Below, in pieces: positions 21,200 through 21,351 of a stretch of 21,351 nucleotides of DNA. Made by a program: the position numbers and the translations under genes. The notes under the pieces were generated by a model. That model ran no database searches, had not been told where the DNA came from, and saw nothing but the letters and a program-made list of their open reading frames with translations. The stretch covers positions 1-21,351 of the forward strand of contig CAJUQP010000053.1 of assembly GCA_910588245.1 (NCBI GenBank). The letters run 5' to 3'. Source of the DNA: an uncultured Muribaculaceae bacterium (GTDB lineage: Bacteria; Bacteroidota; Bacteroidia; Bacteroidales; Muribaculaceae). How positions within the stretch are numbered: position 1 is the stretch's first letter; each line of letters opens with the position of its first letter.

Positions 21200-21272
21200 A
21201 GTTCGGGAATAATTCGGAAATGCGTTAAAATCTCCGATATAAGCATTTCCGAATTATTTCCGAACTGTTTTT
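21200..21272 (+). terminator. Rho-independent terminator with 24-bp stem
   Basis: Bases 21200-21223 pair with 21243-21266 in all 24 positions, one of them G-T, around a 19-base loop. GTTTTT follows (21267-21272). It lies 43 bases after the regulator's stop codon. The stem is unusually long for an intrinsic terminator. Nothing further is recognisable between it and the window end. Confidence 0.85.
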
Positions 21273-21351
21273 CTTTGATTCCACCTTTTCTCTTTCTATA
21301 GTTCACGCACAAAGTAAATGTGCATTTTCGAATGATTGAAATTTAAGAGTC

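Overview
The window looks like a chromosomal segment from a Bacteroidales bacterium. A Muribaculaceae-like gut commensal is my guess from the GC-rich coding style and protein flavour, but the family is not proven by anything here. Support for Bacteroidales comes from six clear promoters of the TTTG-N19-21-TAnnTTTG type plus a weaker seventh, beta-barrel outer-membrane proteins with CarboxypepD_reg/plug domains, membrane-tethered TPR-HTH regulators, and a tRNA-Glu/rpsT neighbourhood.

Layout. (1) 1-577: the 3' part of a tRNA-Glu, rpsT, a second complete tRNA-Glu, and a strong terminator. (2) 588-5735: a secreted TPR protein of about 1017 residues followed by an outer-membrane beta-barrel protein, closed by a textbook terminator; they look like a two-gene operon. 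(3) 5757-6290: a small conserved-looking protein of unknown function, ending at a 17-bp hairpin that separates it from the convergent genes. (4) 6490-11390, minus strand: a membrane-tethered TPR-HTH regulator, a TonB-receptor-like barrel, and upstream of both the last 25 or so codons of an ABC exporter, which is a gene remnant. (5) 11492-14509, minus strand: a tight operon of a radical SAM protein, an S66 LD-carboxypeptidase fused to a MazG-like pyrophosphohydrolase, and a GT2 glycosyltransferase with two membrane helices. (6) 14653-15162, minus strand: a LEA-like protein built of 11-residue amphipathic repeats, with a strong terminator. (7) 15247-16695: a more AT-rich accessory segment with an MNT-HEPN (type VII-like) toxin-antitoxin pair, an undescribed small two-helix membrane ORF, iterated TGTCCCGC words in a perfect hairpin, and heptamer repeat arrays on both sides. 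(8) 16696-19116: an AAA-ATPase-like/PD-(D/E)XK protein and a secreted SGNH hydrolase. (9) 19391-21157: a second membrane-tethered TPR-HTH regulator with its own promoter, a candidate operator and a 24-bp terminator hairpin.

The most interesting items are the MNT-HEPN cassette with its repeat brackets and possible third membrane component, the LD-carboxypeptidase-MazG fusion, and the ABC-exporter remnant beside a regulator and outer-membrane barrel, which suggests a decayed peptide-export locus. No complete mobile element, integrase, CRISPR array or rRNA is visible. All calls were made by eye without database searches.
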